From the NCBI GenBank assembly GCA_900708905.1, contig CAADRB010000025.1, positions 2,238,019 through 2,302,018 on the forward strand: a stretch of 64,000 nucleotides of DNA, given 5' to 3'. This DNA is from Hymenolepis diminuta. Lineage: Eukaryota; Platyhelminthes; Cestoda; Cyclophyllidea; Hymenolepididae. The notes under the pieces are model-generated. The model was not told where the DNA came from and made no database searches. It saw nothing but the letters and a program-made list of their open reading frames with translations. Every line of letters starts with the position of its first letter. Position 1 is the stretch's first letter. Of this stretch, positions 28,205 to 41,255 are shown piece by piece. The translations under genes and the position numbers were made by a program.

Positions 28205-28660
28205 TGACAAACCGCAAGAAACCAAAGACACTTAAAGTGTCCGCTTGAAATAGATATGAAGTCCGATTGCTCAAAATTTTTATTTATCCGAGTAACATGA
28301 TCGACCCAGCTCGCATCGGGTCTCTTATTCAATACTGGGTGCTTGAAGTAATTGAGAAACTCAGAAGACTTTTCGCCACACAGTTCGCGGAGAATAGATA
28401 CTTCCTCCTGGAATTTTTAGATTGTCCAGTTCCTTTGAATGAATGTAGCTTTTCAGGTTGTATTCGGTGGTCCCCAATCACTGAAGGGGTCTAATTCTTT
28501 TCTCCTCAGGGATGTCTGGCAGGTCTTTTCTGGAAGCATCCGTGCATTCATCAAGCCAGTTTTTAAAAGTATGATCAACTTCTGGACAACGGCAAAATTC
28601 ACTGATCTGCGAACCAGGGTTATCAGGCCATAATTGCGGGATGACATCTTTCGATTTACC
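28205..28660 (-). pseudogene. Decayed Ty3/gypsy gag fragment
   Basis: Minus strand, directly upstream of the RT fragment. It contains an LGTTEY motif, then in a shifted frame SILRELCGEKSSEF, a TRINKNFEQSD stretch and HFKCLWF. These follow the order of the gag region of K02A2.6-type Ty3/gypsy elements (leucine-rich helix, GEKSS, basic RIN segment, FKCL core). At least one stop and frame changes interrupt it. Gag passes straight into mid-RT, so the nucleocapsid, protease and the first part of RT are deleted. Confidence 0.65.
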
Positions 28661-29776
28661 ACAATTTATGCTAGGATATTTCGTAGGCTATTTCATCAGT
28701 TTTATGAAATTTTCCCTTTTTTGCAGCATAATTTCCCTATATCCCACCTGTATCATTAAATTTTCTTACTACTTTTTCAAGATCTGTCCAAGTTCATGTG
28801 TTCAAGAGGACATTTTCTGCATCAATTTTCTAAATGCTGAGTTCTTCTTCGAAGTCCCGTCGTTAATTAGTGTAATACCAAATAACGATCCAAACTATAC
28901 ACAAGATAGCGACAGAGAGAAAAACGTAGTCAAATTTTAAAATCCCGAAATTTCATATAATGGTATCAAGTTGCTACGGACAAATTGTATTGCGTATATG
29001 TTTATTAATTATACCATCAGTTAAGCCATTTAATAGTTAATTTAATTATTTCTTAATAATAATTAAATAATTAATAATAAACGTAATAAATGCCAATATT
29101 ATCAATGGAAATGTATTTAATAATTTTCCTACTATTTTTCCCCCATAAATCCGTCATGTAATAAGGGCCACATTGAACCGGCTTCTAGAAGTTGTTTTAA
29201 TAAGCTTGCACAACGTGCCCAAGGGCCACAAACCAGCCAATCCGTAGGGTGTTACCAAAACCGCCTTTATCAAAAGTGTATAAAAGCAAATTTACAAAAT
29301 TGAGACCCGTTTAGTCCATTTGGTCAAGAGTGTGTATAATGGATACGATTTGAACAATGGGATGCACGAAGTTTAACTTACTGTTTACTGAAAAGTAAAA
29401 AACCTGAAATACGGAGATTTCAGTCCTGAATCTAGATTATTCATTTTGGTAGAGCTGCGATTGGTGTCCTCTTTTCTTATAACCCTTTTGGGTATGAGAT
29501 TTTGAATTGGAACCGGTAGTACATTCAATTTTCTTATTCCCGCATTTCGCCAATCAATTGGCATCTGTCCGAAAGCTAAAGATAATGTATATTTATAATC
29601 AACTCCTCGAATAAATTGTCAGGGATTTGGATCAGAGCTGCGTTTGAAGATTCTGTTCTTCTGTAGATCTCCAAATTGCACAACACATGTTACAAGGCGT
29701 GGTCGAATACTGTTAGACACATTTTAGAAGCCTATGCATCTTTGGATCCGGCAATGCTCCTTTGCTGGATGGATGA

Positions 29777-30060
29777 TGCTATATCATCATCTGTTGCTCT
29801 TGCGCTTTCGATAGGACTCCTTTTTCTGCGGTGTTATAATCAACAAGAACTTCTACTGTCATTTTTCCAAATATTTAAGCCTTATCAAAGGCTAGGGTGA
29901 TTAAAACGCTACTTATCAGAATGTCATCTGCAATGTTTACATCAGATTCTGCATAAACCTCTTCAAAAGATCGTTTGAAAAAGCAGCAATATATGCTCCC
30001 AGGGTTGAGAATAGAGGGCATTAAAAATTCTGGGTCTTCGAACCAAATCCATCTACCCCT
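29777..30060 (-). pseudogene. Unidentified coding-like repeat, copy B
   Basis: On the minus strand one frame runs about 95 codons with a single internal stop (after AFDKA). It contains WIWFEDPEF near its start, then CCFFKRSFEE and ADDILIS, and after the stop KMTVEVLVDYNTAEKG. The conserved part pairs with copy A at 23.7-23.84 kb. Composition is rich in Glu, Asp, Ala and Trp, unlike the background. Probably a decayed transposon protein; I cannot name it. Confidence 0.4.
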
Positions 30061-30496
30061 TCTGCATTCCCTCCTCTGAATAGCATAATGTGGGGTATAT
30101 GTGCATAACCCTGGTACAAGTTTGCCAGATTTTCAACTTAAATCAATTCGGCAAATAAGTGATATTTTTGAAAAACTATAGATGAGAATAAAGCTTTATA
30201 ACATATTTAAAGGGTTAATCGGGCAAAAAATTGTAGCAAAATTAACCTAACAGAATCCTCGAAAATTTAGTTTTTCTAAATTGCTAAATATAAATGATTT
30301 TGCCAAATTTATCCTTTAAATTGACCTTCACATCCTTTGTTTAAATGAGCACCTTCCTCTCTTTATTTTCAAGCCTCGGATAATTGGCATAAGAAATAAA
30401 ATCGATCAAGCGTTAAAATTAGATGACTGTTGGCATTTGGCAAAGCTCGAGCGTATGGATTTGGGCAGCTTTTATCGCAACTTAATGATGCTATCT

Positions 30497-30577
30497 ATCA
30501 CTCACGCTCTCACTCTCCCTCCCTCTCTCTCTCTCGCTTTCGCTCTACCTCTTCTATTGCAGCAGCGCAGCGGCTGC
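30497..30577. repeat. CT-rich tract followed by GC-rich hairpin sequence
   Basis: 30497-30553 is almost pure pyrimidine with (CT)n runs. Right after it, GCAGCAGCGCAGCGGCTGC can fold on itself. Stands out from the AT-rich background. Confidence 0.8.
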
Positions 30578-30981
30578 GATGTAGAGATGAAAGGCGAACA
30601 GGTTAAATGGGCATGAGAGGGGTTTTTATGGATCCTCTATCATGTTACGAATTTCACAGAGAAGGATCGGAATATAACTCAGGGTTCTAAAATAAGAATT
30701 ACATATGATGACACGCTGTTAAACTATCTTTTTTTATTAACATTCTGCAGTCTCATTGATAGTAGAACTCTCATTTAAATAACCCTTCCCTAATTATTAT
30801 TAACCACTATGGTCGGTCATTCTAATAAATGAATGCCTTCTAGCGATCATAATCCGAAACTTCTGACGTCAATCGCTACTCCATTGGTTCACCGCAGAAC
30901 CCTTTAAAGATAAATGCCAAGATTGATGAAAGAAAGTTACCCCCTACGTTCATTTGGAAGTCGTTTTATTCAGTTTTCTTC

Positions 30982-31150
30982 TTGGGTAGGAAGGTAGTTT
31001 CATATAGCTACTTTGGTGAAAATCTAGAATTCCACAACTTTTTTTATTAGCAAGAATTAGCCAGTGCAATTTGCCTTTTCGTACCGATAGGTATCGATCT
31101 CTTGACCTCTGACTTTATGATTTAGTAACTTAACCTCTACCCCCCAGGAA
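30982..31150 (-). repeat. tRNA-like SINE copy
   Basis: Near full length. The body TTGGGTAGGAAGGTAG is followed by GCCAGTGCAATTTGCC, then CCGATAGGTATCGATCTC and TTGACCTCTGACTTTATG, aligning base for base in order with the 60.8-kb copy. The A-box end is weak (TTAACCTCTACC). Confidence 0.65.
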
Positions 31151-34100
31151 CCCGTTGAAGAGAAGACTTTTCTAAGATCCATCATCTCCAAAATGAATAG
31201 CATTCTAGACCTAGTCTTGTGAAATGCTAACATTTCGCTTCTGATCTCTTGATCAGTATGATTGAACATATTATTCACTGAATATGCGCCGATAAGACTC
31301 GATTTTGCGATCCCCAACTTGCCTGAAGTGCATGTGAACCGTTAAATAGTGAGTGAGGACATTACCCTTTAATTAAAAATATTTCTGCCAAATGGTTTCC
31401 TTGTTCCTATCAATCTTGTTGCGGTGCCTCTTACTGCTGGTTGGAATTTTCACAGTATTAAGTTGCCAAACCTTAAATCTTAGGTTGCATAGGTCCCACA
31501 CCAGTGCCATTAAATTACTAGTCCCAGTTTATCCGAAGGTAGAAACATCGAGAGTGTTCCCATACTTTTATTTATTAATTATTTGCCTTAGTTTCAATAG
31601 ATAGTGTAAAGCTAATGTATTCAAGAGGCCACCGAAAATACAGTGAGCGGTACCCATATCTCTTCTACTCTGTATTTAGTGAAAATTGTCAGTGCAAACG
31701 ATTGTAGTTACCTGCTTCTCCCTTTCGCCTACTGTCCTGGCCCGGCAAATAAGACGTATATTTTCTTTTCCTTTATTCTCCTCAACTTTGATTTCTTTTC
31801 TTGCAAAACATATCCTTGTGATTCTTCCGCCAGAAATCTATCGATTTATAAATATTTCGAGTAGTGACATTAATTACTTCAATTTCTACCGCTGGATTAC
31901 ATGATTAGCGCTTTCTACAATTAACTGAAATTTACGGCACTAGAATAATAACCATAAAGCCTAGAATATCTGAACCACATCTCAGGCCGGCAAATTCCCA
32001 GTCCTAATGTACTCAGAATAAGAAGACGTGAGATTAACTAAGTATATCATTCAAGTGAAGAAAATAGGCTATATCTTGTTGGGACCAGAGTGTCAATAAA
32101 CAGCCAAACTAGATTAAGGCCGGCCAATGACTCAATAACAAAATCAAATGCAGAATTAGTAGGTTTTTCGGAAATATATCCTGATTAAAACGATTCATTG
32201 ACCGAGGTCCTCAATACCACCTGTCTTATTACAAAGATAATGTCTTTTTCATAATTTGGGGCGTAGTGAGACTGTCAAAGTATGAATTAAAAGATCTTTT
32301 CTGAACGAAACGGTCATTACTTCTAATAAGCAAATGGATCGTTTCAATATGTCACCTATATGTCAAGAACTTTCTTTCATACCGACTCTCAACGTTTGAA
32401 GTAATTTTAAGGATGAATTTATATCTGCAGAACATTTTAAAAATTTTCCTTTGATACTCAATCAAACTATTTGACTTAAACCTGAAATAAAAACGTCTGT
32501 ATATAAACTACAGTTAGCTACATTTCTCTTGTAGCTGTTTGTGGAGCAGAACAACAAGAGCTGACTGGGCCAAAATGTATTGATCAAACCACAGTGAGGA
32601 ATCAAGCAAGTAAGAGAGAGAGGTCTGAGGAACAGAGGAAATGAGAGAGAAGCGGAGGAGCCAGCAGCTGACAACCGTATATCACTTTATATGAGTCCCT
32701 TGGGCGAGGAAGTACGTGAGGACATAAGTGCAGGTGTGCAACGCTCATTCAAGAACCACTTAATTAACTTATGCTGATAATTAAAATAAACCACTTGAGG
32801 ACACAGGATAGTTATCCGCATGGGGTTTGAGGTTGCAGTAGGGTCAACCACTTCAAGCACTACTATGGGGCCGAGATAGTTAGGTCTCGGTGATTAGTGA
32901 TGACATAGATGAAAATTTCGGAGACGCGTAGGGATTCATCCTTTACTCTCCTTCCGCGATGTTTTTATCACTTGTAAAACGACTGTCTGAGTCTGGCATG
33001 TTCTTCAATATGACCTTATTGCGCGATCAGCTTGTCACTTTCGCCTTATCAGACTCCCAAATGACAAAAAAAGTATGGAACAAAGGTACTATAAAATATA
33101 ACCTGTAGGTATCTTCTGCTAATTTCATAAATTTCTTTTTTTAAAGTATTTCTCATTTTTTTGCCGAAATGCCAAAAAATCCCAGAAAAGGGGTCAGAGA
33201 GTTCATTTTTCTGTAGTTTTGGATATTATAGCTACAAATAAACTGTAAATAACACAAACACGATTGCATTCAGAAACTCGAAGCTCATACGATGAATTTA
33301 ATCCCTTATGAAAAAGAGGGAAATTCAATGCTTTCAGAATTCAATTAAGATCTTGACGTTTTTCGATCTTTGTTCCATCTGCTACTTAAGTATTTACTCG
33401 TTTCGGATGTTCAGATTTCATCCTGTGATAAAAATATGTAAAAGTTGTTTTTGGATGTGGCCTTCTTCCGCCATGAAATTCCGAAACTCCAGAGACCCAA
33501 CCCAGATACCCACTAACCGTTACTTGGACGCCTTAGATGACGTCAGAACTGAATCATGAGAGAACCAGTATCCAAACTTATGGATCAACAGCTTTCGTCA
33601 GTTGATGCTGGATTAAAGAGACACAAATACTTTTTCATTCTATAAAAATTAAATCAACAATTTTAATGCTCTTTTTTTCAATTTGACATCTTTGTTAAAA
33701 TGAACCAGAAGTAGTGGTCATTGATAATCTTTAGTAATTTGAGCAGAGTTTACTATTCGAAGATTCCGAGTCAATACCAAGTTCTTGGATTTGTAGGTTA
33801 GTTTTGGGGGATTATAAAGCTTTAACCGTGATTTTTGGAGTTTATTGAATTGTGGATTAGTTTGTGTGATTGGTTATGCAACTTCGATTTATTTAATATT
33901 TATTGTATTAATTATTAGACTAGTTAGGCTCTATTCCATCACATTCAGTTCATTACGATATTCGTTGAACCAATTTCCACTGAATACTTGAATCTCCTTT
34001 ATTAATATGCGATATGCCAGATCTTGGTATAGAATCGTAAAGTTCAAATTTCTCACTTAAAGGATCTTCTGGAGATTGAGCCTCAAAAAGGAAGACTAAA

Positions 34101-34845
34101 TCCCTTATCCACTGTAATAATAGGTTTATGGAGGATAGAAAGTGTACGGCTTTTAAATTTTGGTCCAGTGAGAAAAGAGATCCTTGAGACTTTATAATTG
34201 CCTCTTCAGTACTTTGGCATTCTTTTTTAAGTCTTGACTTGCAACATTTAGTTCTGAAGGTTACATTTATGAAAAATTCTTCCCATCGTTTTGTTGAGCA
34301 GTCCTAAATTTGGAATAGTTATATGAAAATGCTCATCCGGCAGCGCACAAAAGGAGAGCGGTTACTTGGCCAATTTTTTCTTATTACGGTTTGTACCAAC
34401 TCGCATACACAAATATGATTTATTTAAACGAAATATAATAATGGGATTATTGTAGGAGAAGCTCCATATTTGAAGATACCAGTGTGTGACCGAAAACTAG
34501 CTGAGCTGGTGTCCTCTCTAACCGCACGAACTAAACCATCGCAAGACAAAAATAAGACAGATTAGGTTATTAGGGCTGAACAGAGTGACGGCCGGGATTA
34601 GTTGACAGTGAAAATCCATAAATTGTTTAAAGGTGGATGAAATCAGTAGAATGAAAGAAGAAATGAAAGTGAAAGACCGGGAATGAAGTCCCTGCACATT
34701 CAAAGTTAATTCATATACAATTTACTAATATTTTGAGGCATTTTCGGAATTAATCAATTAATTAATTAAAATTATTGGTTTCGGATATTTATAAGCAATT
34801 TTCAATATTTTATTTTAAGATTTCGATACTTTTTTGGCTTAATAG

Positions 34846-35199
34846 TGTGGGGTTCACAACGCTAACAAGGCTGATTGAATCACGTGCGCTAGAGCTCACC
34901 ACGGGAAGTGCGGTCATGTAACCGGTCGCGTTGAGAACGAGCGCGGCCGTGTGTGCAGAGACCTCCCCAACCAATCAGCAATCAAGATCCCTGCAGCCCA
35001 GCATGGTTTTGTATTTAATGGCTAAGCATTTATGAAAAAGAAAGGAAGTGGTCAGTAAACCCTCTCCACTCATCATCTTTCTGGTTCTTACCACGTTGAG
35101 CATAGCTTAGCTAATTTGGGAGTGAATTGATAATAGAAGACTCTGCTAGAGGCTATTCGGACTGCTTAGGAGGATTACTTAGGTGTAGCATCCGCTACA
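34846..35199. repeat. Solo-LTR-like repeat, copy 2
   Basis: 354 bases beginning TGTGGGGTTC and ending CCGCTACA, that is TG...CA ends with near-matching inverted termini (TGTGG / CTACA). This is the classic LTR boundary. The copy is clearly diverged from copy 1 over the shared length. I do not see a convincing target-site duplication. It may be the LTR of the Ty3/gypsy family whose gag-RT remnant lies at 27.7-28.7 kb, but nothing in the window links them directly. Orientation is undecided. Confidence 0.7.
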
Positions 35200-35361
35200 G
35201 AACTTTCTATGAATTTGCATATGTAAACTGAGTTGTATATTCTATATTGATCTTATTCACACTTAGATCAGAATAACAGCTTTTGTTATTTTTAGGAAAA
35301 GACGCAGCTAGGTGACTAGAATAAAATTTTCTTTTCTGGTCTGAATTCTTATTCTCTTCAG

Positions 35362-35518
35362 TTTTACTCAGCAAATTTACTGCGAGTTGTGATTGAAATG
35401 TGGCAAACCGACGTCAACTATTCTTCACCTGGCATTGATTTCAACATCAAAAGCCGCTCTGCCGCTGTTGCTGATACTATTGTCAAAGTCCTGGAGAGAA
35501 AGGTTGTGGTAATGGCAG
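35362..35518 (+). CDS. Possible exon, unassigned, 160 bp after an LTR copy
   Basis: 157 bases bounded by TCTCTTCAG and GGCAG before GTATTG. Reads FYSANLLRVVIEMWQTDV, then a GIDFNIKSRSAAVADTIV run and LERKVVVMA, an amphipathic Ala/Val/Leu helical pattern typical of HEAT/ARM-like proteins (inference). GC is well above the flanks. The frame stays open upstream to about 35320. The most protein-like of the unassigned segments. No partner exon found. Confidence 0.35.
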
Positions 35519-38500
35519 GTATTGTTTACTCTCTATAGAGAGTGAATGTTTTCACCCTTCGTTAACAGAATAAATAAACAAACTGTGGAAATGGGATCGG
35601 TGTTCAATAACATTTTAGAAATGGGAAACATAGTGGTTTTTTGCTTATATATAATTTAGAATAACTCTCATTTGTGGTGCTTAAGTAATTAAAAATGGAA
35701 GTGTATATCACTAAAACAGTATAGTTTATTTTTGATAGTAAGAAACAAAGTATGGCCAAGATAGTATGCGAGTGGGTGGTTACTCTAATCTACAGCTAAT
35801 TCATCAAGTTTTGAATCATGGCAGGCGTAAATGTTTGCAATTATTACTTATTGAAGCGCAATTATTACTGTATTATCACCCATTCCTGGACATTCATTCC
35901 GGTTTCCAAAATAGTTACTATCTCGTTTTCTCACCCCCGATCATCTCTATCGGTATGCGTCAATGCCACCATTTGTTAATCACCAAGATGGCAGTGATAA
36001 CAGCTCGCAAGGTAGTGACAATTTACCTCAGACTAAGATGTACTCAGGAGTAAATAAGTTAATCTGTAACACCATAATATTTAATGGTATGAAGCATAAA
36101 GTTCCACTCTTATCGATAGAATTGTTCAAAATTACCGGAATTACTTTTGCTGCTCACTTGGCCTATGTTATCGAGTTTGCTCCAATTCAATTATGCATTG
36201 CTTTCTTTGTACATCTGGCAGGTTTAGTCTGCAATTAATTCTTCCCAATTAGTCATTTGCCACCAAGTCTGCTTGAACGTCGTATGCATCCACATAAAGT
36301 GTCTTTTTTTCTGATTAGCCAATTGTTTTTTCTCCCTCTCATAATTCCATGGGACTATTATTTTAGGGCAAAGATGTCTTTCTTAAAAGAAACCAGCAGT
36401 ACCCTAATCTCCACCTTGAGTTCCATAGAAGTCATCCTTCGTCTTATTTATCTTGTGATAATAATCAGTAAAGCAGTGACTTTGTGACAAACCAATCATT
36501 AATTAGTCCCTTGGTTGTTTACTGATTTATCGTCGTATCCGGATATTTGCACGAGACGAGATATCCGAAAATTTTTCTGATAAATAAATATGGTTTTTAG
36601 TGACTGTTAGTGTTTATTTTTATTTAAACCTAACAGAATTAGATGGTGAGTGAAGGAGTTCATCATTTTATCAGTCAAAGGAAGAAGCGACTACGTAGAC
36701 TATAATAGGTCTCAGTATGGCGGATTAAGATACCAAAGCCAAATTGTTATATGATTTGAAAAATGGGGAATCGATTATCTTCAAAATAAAAAAGAACCCT
36801 ATAAGTTTAGCAGAAGACTGGGAGATAACGGCAGAGTAAGTAAAACGTAGATAGTTAAGAGTCACTACGAGAACGATTGCAAAAATTTATGAAACTTATT
36901 TAGTCAAACTTGCTCTGATAACGAGACTTCCTGGATAATTTCCATTATCATTACTCCTACTGTATACATAAATCAAATGACTTCAAATTTGAATGCCTTA
37001 ATTATCATTACCACTGGAGGGAGAGAGTGTGTTTGGAAGAGATTCGGGTGGTCGATGCCAATGCAGATGTGGTGCGTGCATATATTGCTGTTTATGTAGG
37101 GGGCAAATGAGTAAAACAGAGAGTCCGGAGACACAAAGGAATTAGGATGAAGTCCTACTCGCAGTAATTTTCCAAATGAACTTTGCAAAGATGATCTTAA
37201 ATCGGTCGACGAAAGGTTTGCAGCCCAGATAATTTATGAGTACAAAGAAAGAAAAGTTTAATTTATTGAAAATTAAAGAACCCACCATGTACTAATCAGA
37301 GTGTGCTTAAATGCAACTTATTTCTATTTATGTTAATCATAGTCTTCTACCATTATAGTACGAAGTCAATTTATCGTCTATTCGTCTCCGAGGCAGACTT
37401 CCTGCCTGCTCTTTTTTTTGTGAATTTAATTTCATTTTACTAGAGAAATTTTTCAGTTAAGTAACTTAAATGCATTGGGAAAAAATTTATCCCATAAATA
37501 CACTTTTATTTCAGCTATTAATTGTAATTTATTGTTGAAACTTAAGTAAAATATATAGTTAACCAGAAAGTTCTATAAAAATTTGGAATTGATATTTATA
37601 TTCTCTCATACTTATGTCAAAGTGGATGGTGGGAAGCATAACTAACTTTGCATAATTGCATTAACTAGATTATATTATATCTATATTAATATTAACTGTA
37701 ATGTGGAAAAATTTCAGTCAAATTCGTGACTGGTTGTGAATATTAAGATTCTTCGACATATTTTGTTCTCCTCAAATCACCTTATCGATTCTATTTGCTT
37801 GTTTCTAAAAATATATTCATGGTGAAGCCAAAAATTTACAATTTATAATCATGGAGAAGTATTTAAACATGAAGATGATGTTTCAGAAGGGAGTCTGAAT
37901 CAGTCAGAGAGGTAAAGTAGAGTCATAGTATAACAGAATCTTGATACTTCTAAGTTAGGGATTCATTTGGTTAGATTTCTTTTTTGATTACTAATTTTGG
38001 TTTCCTTCAAAAATACCTGCAGAATATTCGGGATTCGGTTCCTGCTCTCCTTACCTGAAGATTTGCTCCCTTATTATGATAATTTCCTTTTGTATGGTAA
38101 TGCCTATTAGAAGTTTTCGAAGTTAATTGACCAGTAGGTTCAACTGGACGGTTGGTCAATATATCATTTTGATATATTTATCTCTTCTCGTTTAGCTAGG
38201 AACCTCCTAATTGAGCATGCTATTATTTCAAAATCTGGAAGCCCAGATTTGTTCATCTTTCTAGGACACCAACAAATGTCAAGAGGTTATTTATACGATA
38301 TAAATACATCATTAATAGCGTTTGAGGTTATTTTCTAGGGTATTATGGATCTGTTTATATTAATTATCATTATAGATCACATAAAAATGACATGAGGAAT
38401 CAAACCCAAATACGCTTCAATACGCGTCATTTATTTATTCAAATGCTAAAATTAATTCTTGATATTTAAGATATGGTATATTGATGTGGCACAAGATTGG

Positions 38501-41255
38501 AACTTTCTGCTGCTTCTAGGATGCATCTAGTATTAAGCCACTAAACATTAAGTCTGGGATGGGCTAAAACCTTCATCCCAAAAACCGCTAAATTGTCAGC
38601 CCCATCGAATCCGAAAATCCTAAGACTGGATAATAACTGTTTGTGTCAATCCAACTAAGGTACAAAAAGGTCTGTGTTTCGGTGTTTGTTTTACGTAATT
38701 TTAACAGAAAAATAGACAAAGGGAGGCTTCTAAGTCATAGTCTGCGCCTTGAATATGAGACAAGATATATAATTCTCATCAGTTGATGAGTGACACGTCA
38801 ATATTTAGAAATGGCATCCCTTGATTACCTGAATACAAATTACCATAGTGTGCCCCGGTGGGGCAGTAGTCATTGTGCACGTCAGTCAGGTCGGACAGTT
38901 TACACATCACTGTTTAATTCTAATCAGCTAAAGAATCCGATATGAGTTTCGCATAAAAATTGTTTCTGTTGGTGTTCGTTCATAAGCATGTTAATTGCGA
39001 AATTTGAAAAAAGAAGGAAATCTTTAGGAAGGCAGGCTTTATTGATTATTATTGCCTTATGCCTTATATTCAAACGAATAAGGAGTAAATCCATTTAAAA
39101 GAACGCGCATATCGATTCTGTATTGATCACTTATGTCAATAGCTCAACAGATAACATGGTCTTAACAAACAATGGTAATTCTTCAGTGGTTAAAATTGTG
39201 GTATCCTGGTTATCAGTGTCTCTCTAACCGGTATGCTCCTTTTGGACAAGGTGACTTGAGTGTGATAGGACTTCTCCAATTCTAAAAGCGTCCACTTTGT
39301 CTATCAAATCAAATATAACTGATACAATATAATTTAAAGTGCTCTAGTCCAGATATGTTCTTTCCGGAAGTCTTTCTTCTTTTTACTCCATAGGATATTG
39401 GACGTCGCTTTTATTTAGACTATTGTTGCTTTAAACTCAGCTGACAATTGCTATTCTTGTTCAGTTGAAAACTCTTCCAAAATGCCAAAGGATTGTGGTA
39501 AATTTCATTGATAAGAGCGCATAAAACGCATTGAATAGAGCAATTGGACAAGGGGAAAGTCAGTCAGTTCTTGTGTCGAGATTTTCAAAAAGGGTTGAAC
39601 TATTACTTATTTAATAGCTCATATCAGATTCATTCTAACTCTCAGTTGACAACATTTTTTGATCATCTCATAGTGTGAACAAACGACGACTAGACACAGT
39701 TGCCCCAGCTCTGCGGACCCTTCAATCGTGTTCTGTCCCTATTTCTTATTTCCCCTCTTCCCCATTTAACGTTAGTACCTGTCATAAACTGTGACCGCAA
39801 TCCCCAGTAACAGTTTTGGTTCTAATGACCTGACCAGGCCCGAGATGATAACTGGCGATGAAAATTATCGGGGATATGGTATTCTGCCACCTGGTCTTTA
39901 TTTACGGCGAACAACTTTCTATAGAATTTGGAAACTGGGATGAATGCTAATGAGGAGATTGAAAAGTTTCTGATCACTTACCACGGAGTTAAATCCTAAT
40001 CGATGGAAGATGATAGTAAGTATTATTGAGCACCGTCTTCACTGATCTTTTAAATTTTAGTAAATCAGCTACAGATTCAAAAAACTGCATATACGTAGAA
40101 TAGCCAGGCTATGTTTGTTGCACCAGTCAATATCAAATAAACCAACGGTATTTTACTCATTATAAGCATTCAAAATATTTTGAACAGTCTATCCTTCAGG
40201 ACAGACTTTATTTGGGTGAGAAGATCATTACATGAATACAGAGTCAACCTTCTTTCATAGGCATGAGACATAGAAATTTTAAAAAATGATATAATGGAAA
40301 AGCGACATTAATTCGGATGAAGTTGAGGACAACCGTGAAGTTTCTAAACATAAATGCATGCCAGACATACGTGCTTTCAAAATATTGGTTAGAGATTGAT
40401 AAGTTTGGTGGATATTTCCGATAATGAGTCAAATTATATGATATATCTGAATTGTAAAAAATATAAACATTGAGTTTCTGAAACAAACACGAAATAAAGT
40501 ATGAGACATTCATTAATACACACTCTCAAACTGCACCAATTTTATTTATGGTTTTAAAAATATCCACTTCTTAGGATAAAAAAATCACGTAAATTTTATA
40601 CAGTCCCATATAAAATCAGAATGCAAAAATACAACTTATCTAATAAATCCAGCACGTAAACTCAGTGTTCGAAGGTAATATTAGGGTGCAAATGGGAATA
40701 AAATGAACGGAGTTCGACAATTCAGAGAACATCTATAAGCGGCCAAATTGCCGAACACCATCTAAAGTTATACATCAAGTGATATTGAAATATATTGTAA
40801 AAGGAAAAAATAATTCGGTCCATAAAATGGAGTTAAATTTAAGAGTTCATTTTTTTATATTGTGTCATCTTGAAAATTCAAGTAAAGGGGAATTTCGCCA
40901 ACTATGATAGAGTTAGAATAAACTCAAAAAAACATTTGCAATAAAGTAAATCTTAAGGGATTATAAAGTTTTCCTTAATAACTTGACAAGCTTATTAACC
41001 TGTGAAGGAAAATTGAACGAAGTGTTAAGCTAATTTCAGAATAATTGATAGCTACTGAAATTTAAAATATTATTAATTGTGCGGCCAAAGACAATCAATA
41101 AACAATGCTTAATGTTACTAATTTTTCCATTCATTTAAAATAAAATCTTGAAATCGATAATTATTTTGATTTTTTTTGTTTGCCTCTTATTGTTTAACTT
41201 TTCTGCAAAACATCCGATCATTTTGAGTTGCCGGCATCAGCTGTTGAGATTAGCA
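35519..41255. other. Region upstream of the RanBPM-like gene
   Basis: AT-rich, no CpG-rich promoter, no other gene recognised. The last 120 bases before the first SPRY exon hold a T-rich tract (about 41168-41212), which could serve a cis- or trans-splice acceptor; no promoter element could be assigned. Confidence 0.5.

Larger units (their letters stand above)
28661..34845. other. AT-rich region without a recognised gene
   Basis: Contains coding-like repeat copy B, the CT tract and the 31.0-kb SINE. The gag-RT remnant's missing upstream parts and LTR were looked for at 28.7-29.6 kb and not found. Confidence 0.5.

Noticed and set aside
28267..28940. Plus-strand ORFs over the gag remnant and beyond
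   Set aside because: They are opposite-strand shadows of the minus-strand gag fragment or lie in AT-rich flank.
10259..35518. Orphan exons as pieces of a TRRAP-like gene (GLWQK and a V-V-I-E-W-like pattern)
   Set aside because: The matches are five residues or vague, and the order along the plus strand would be reversed relative to TRRAP.
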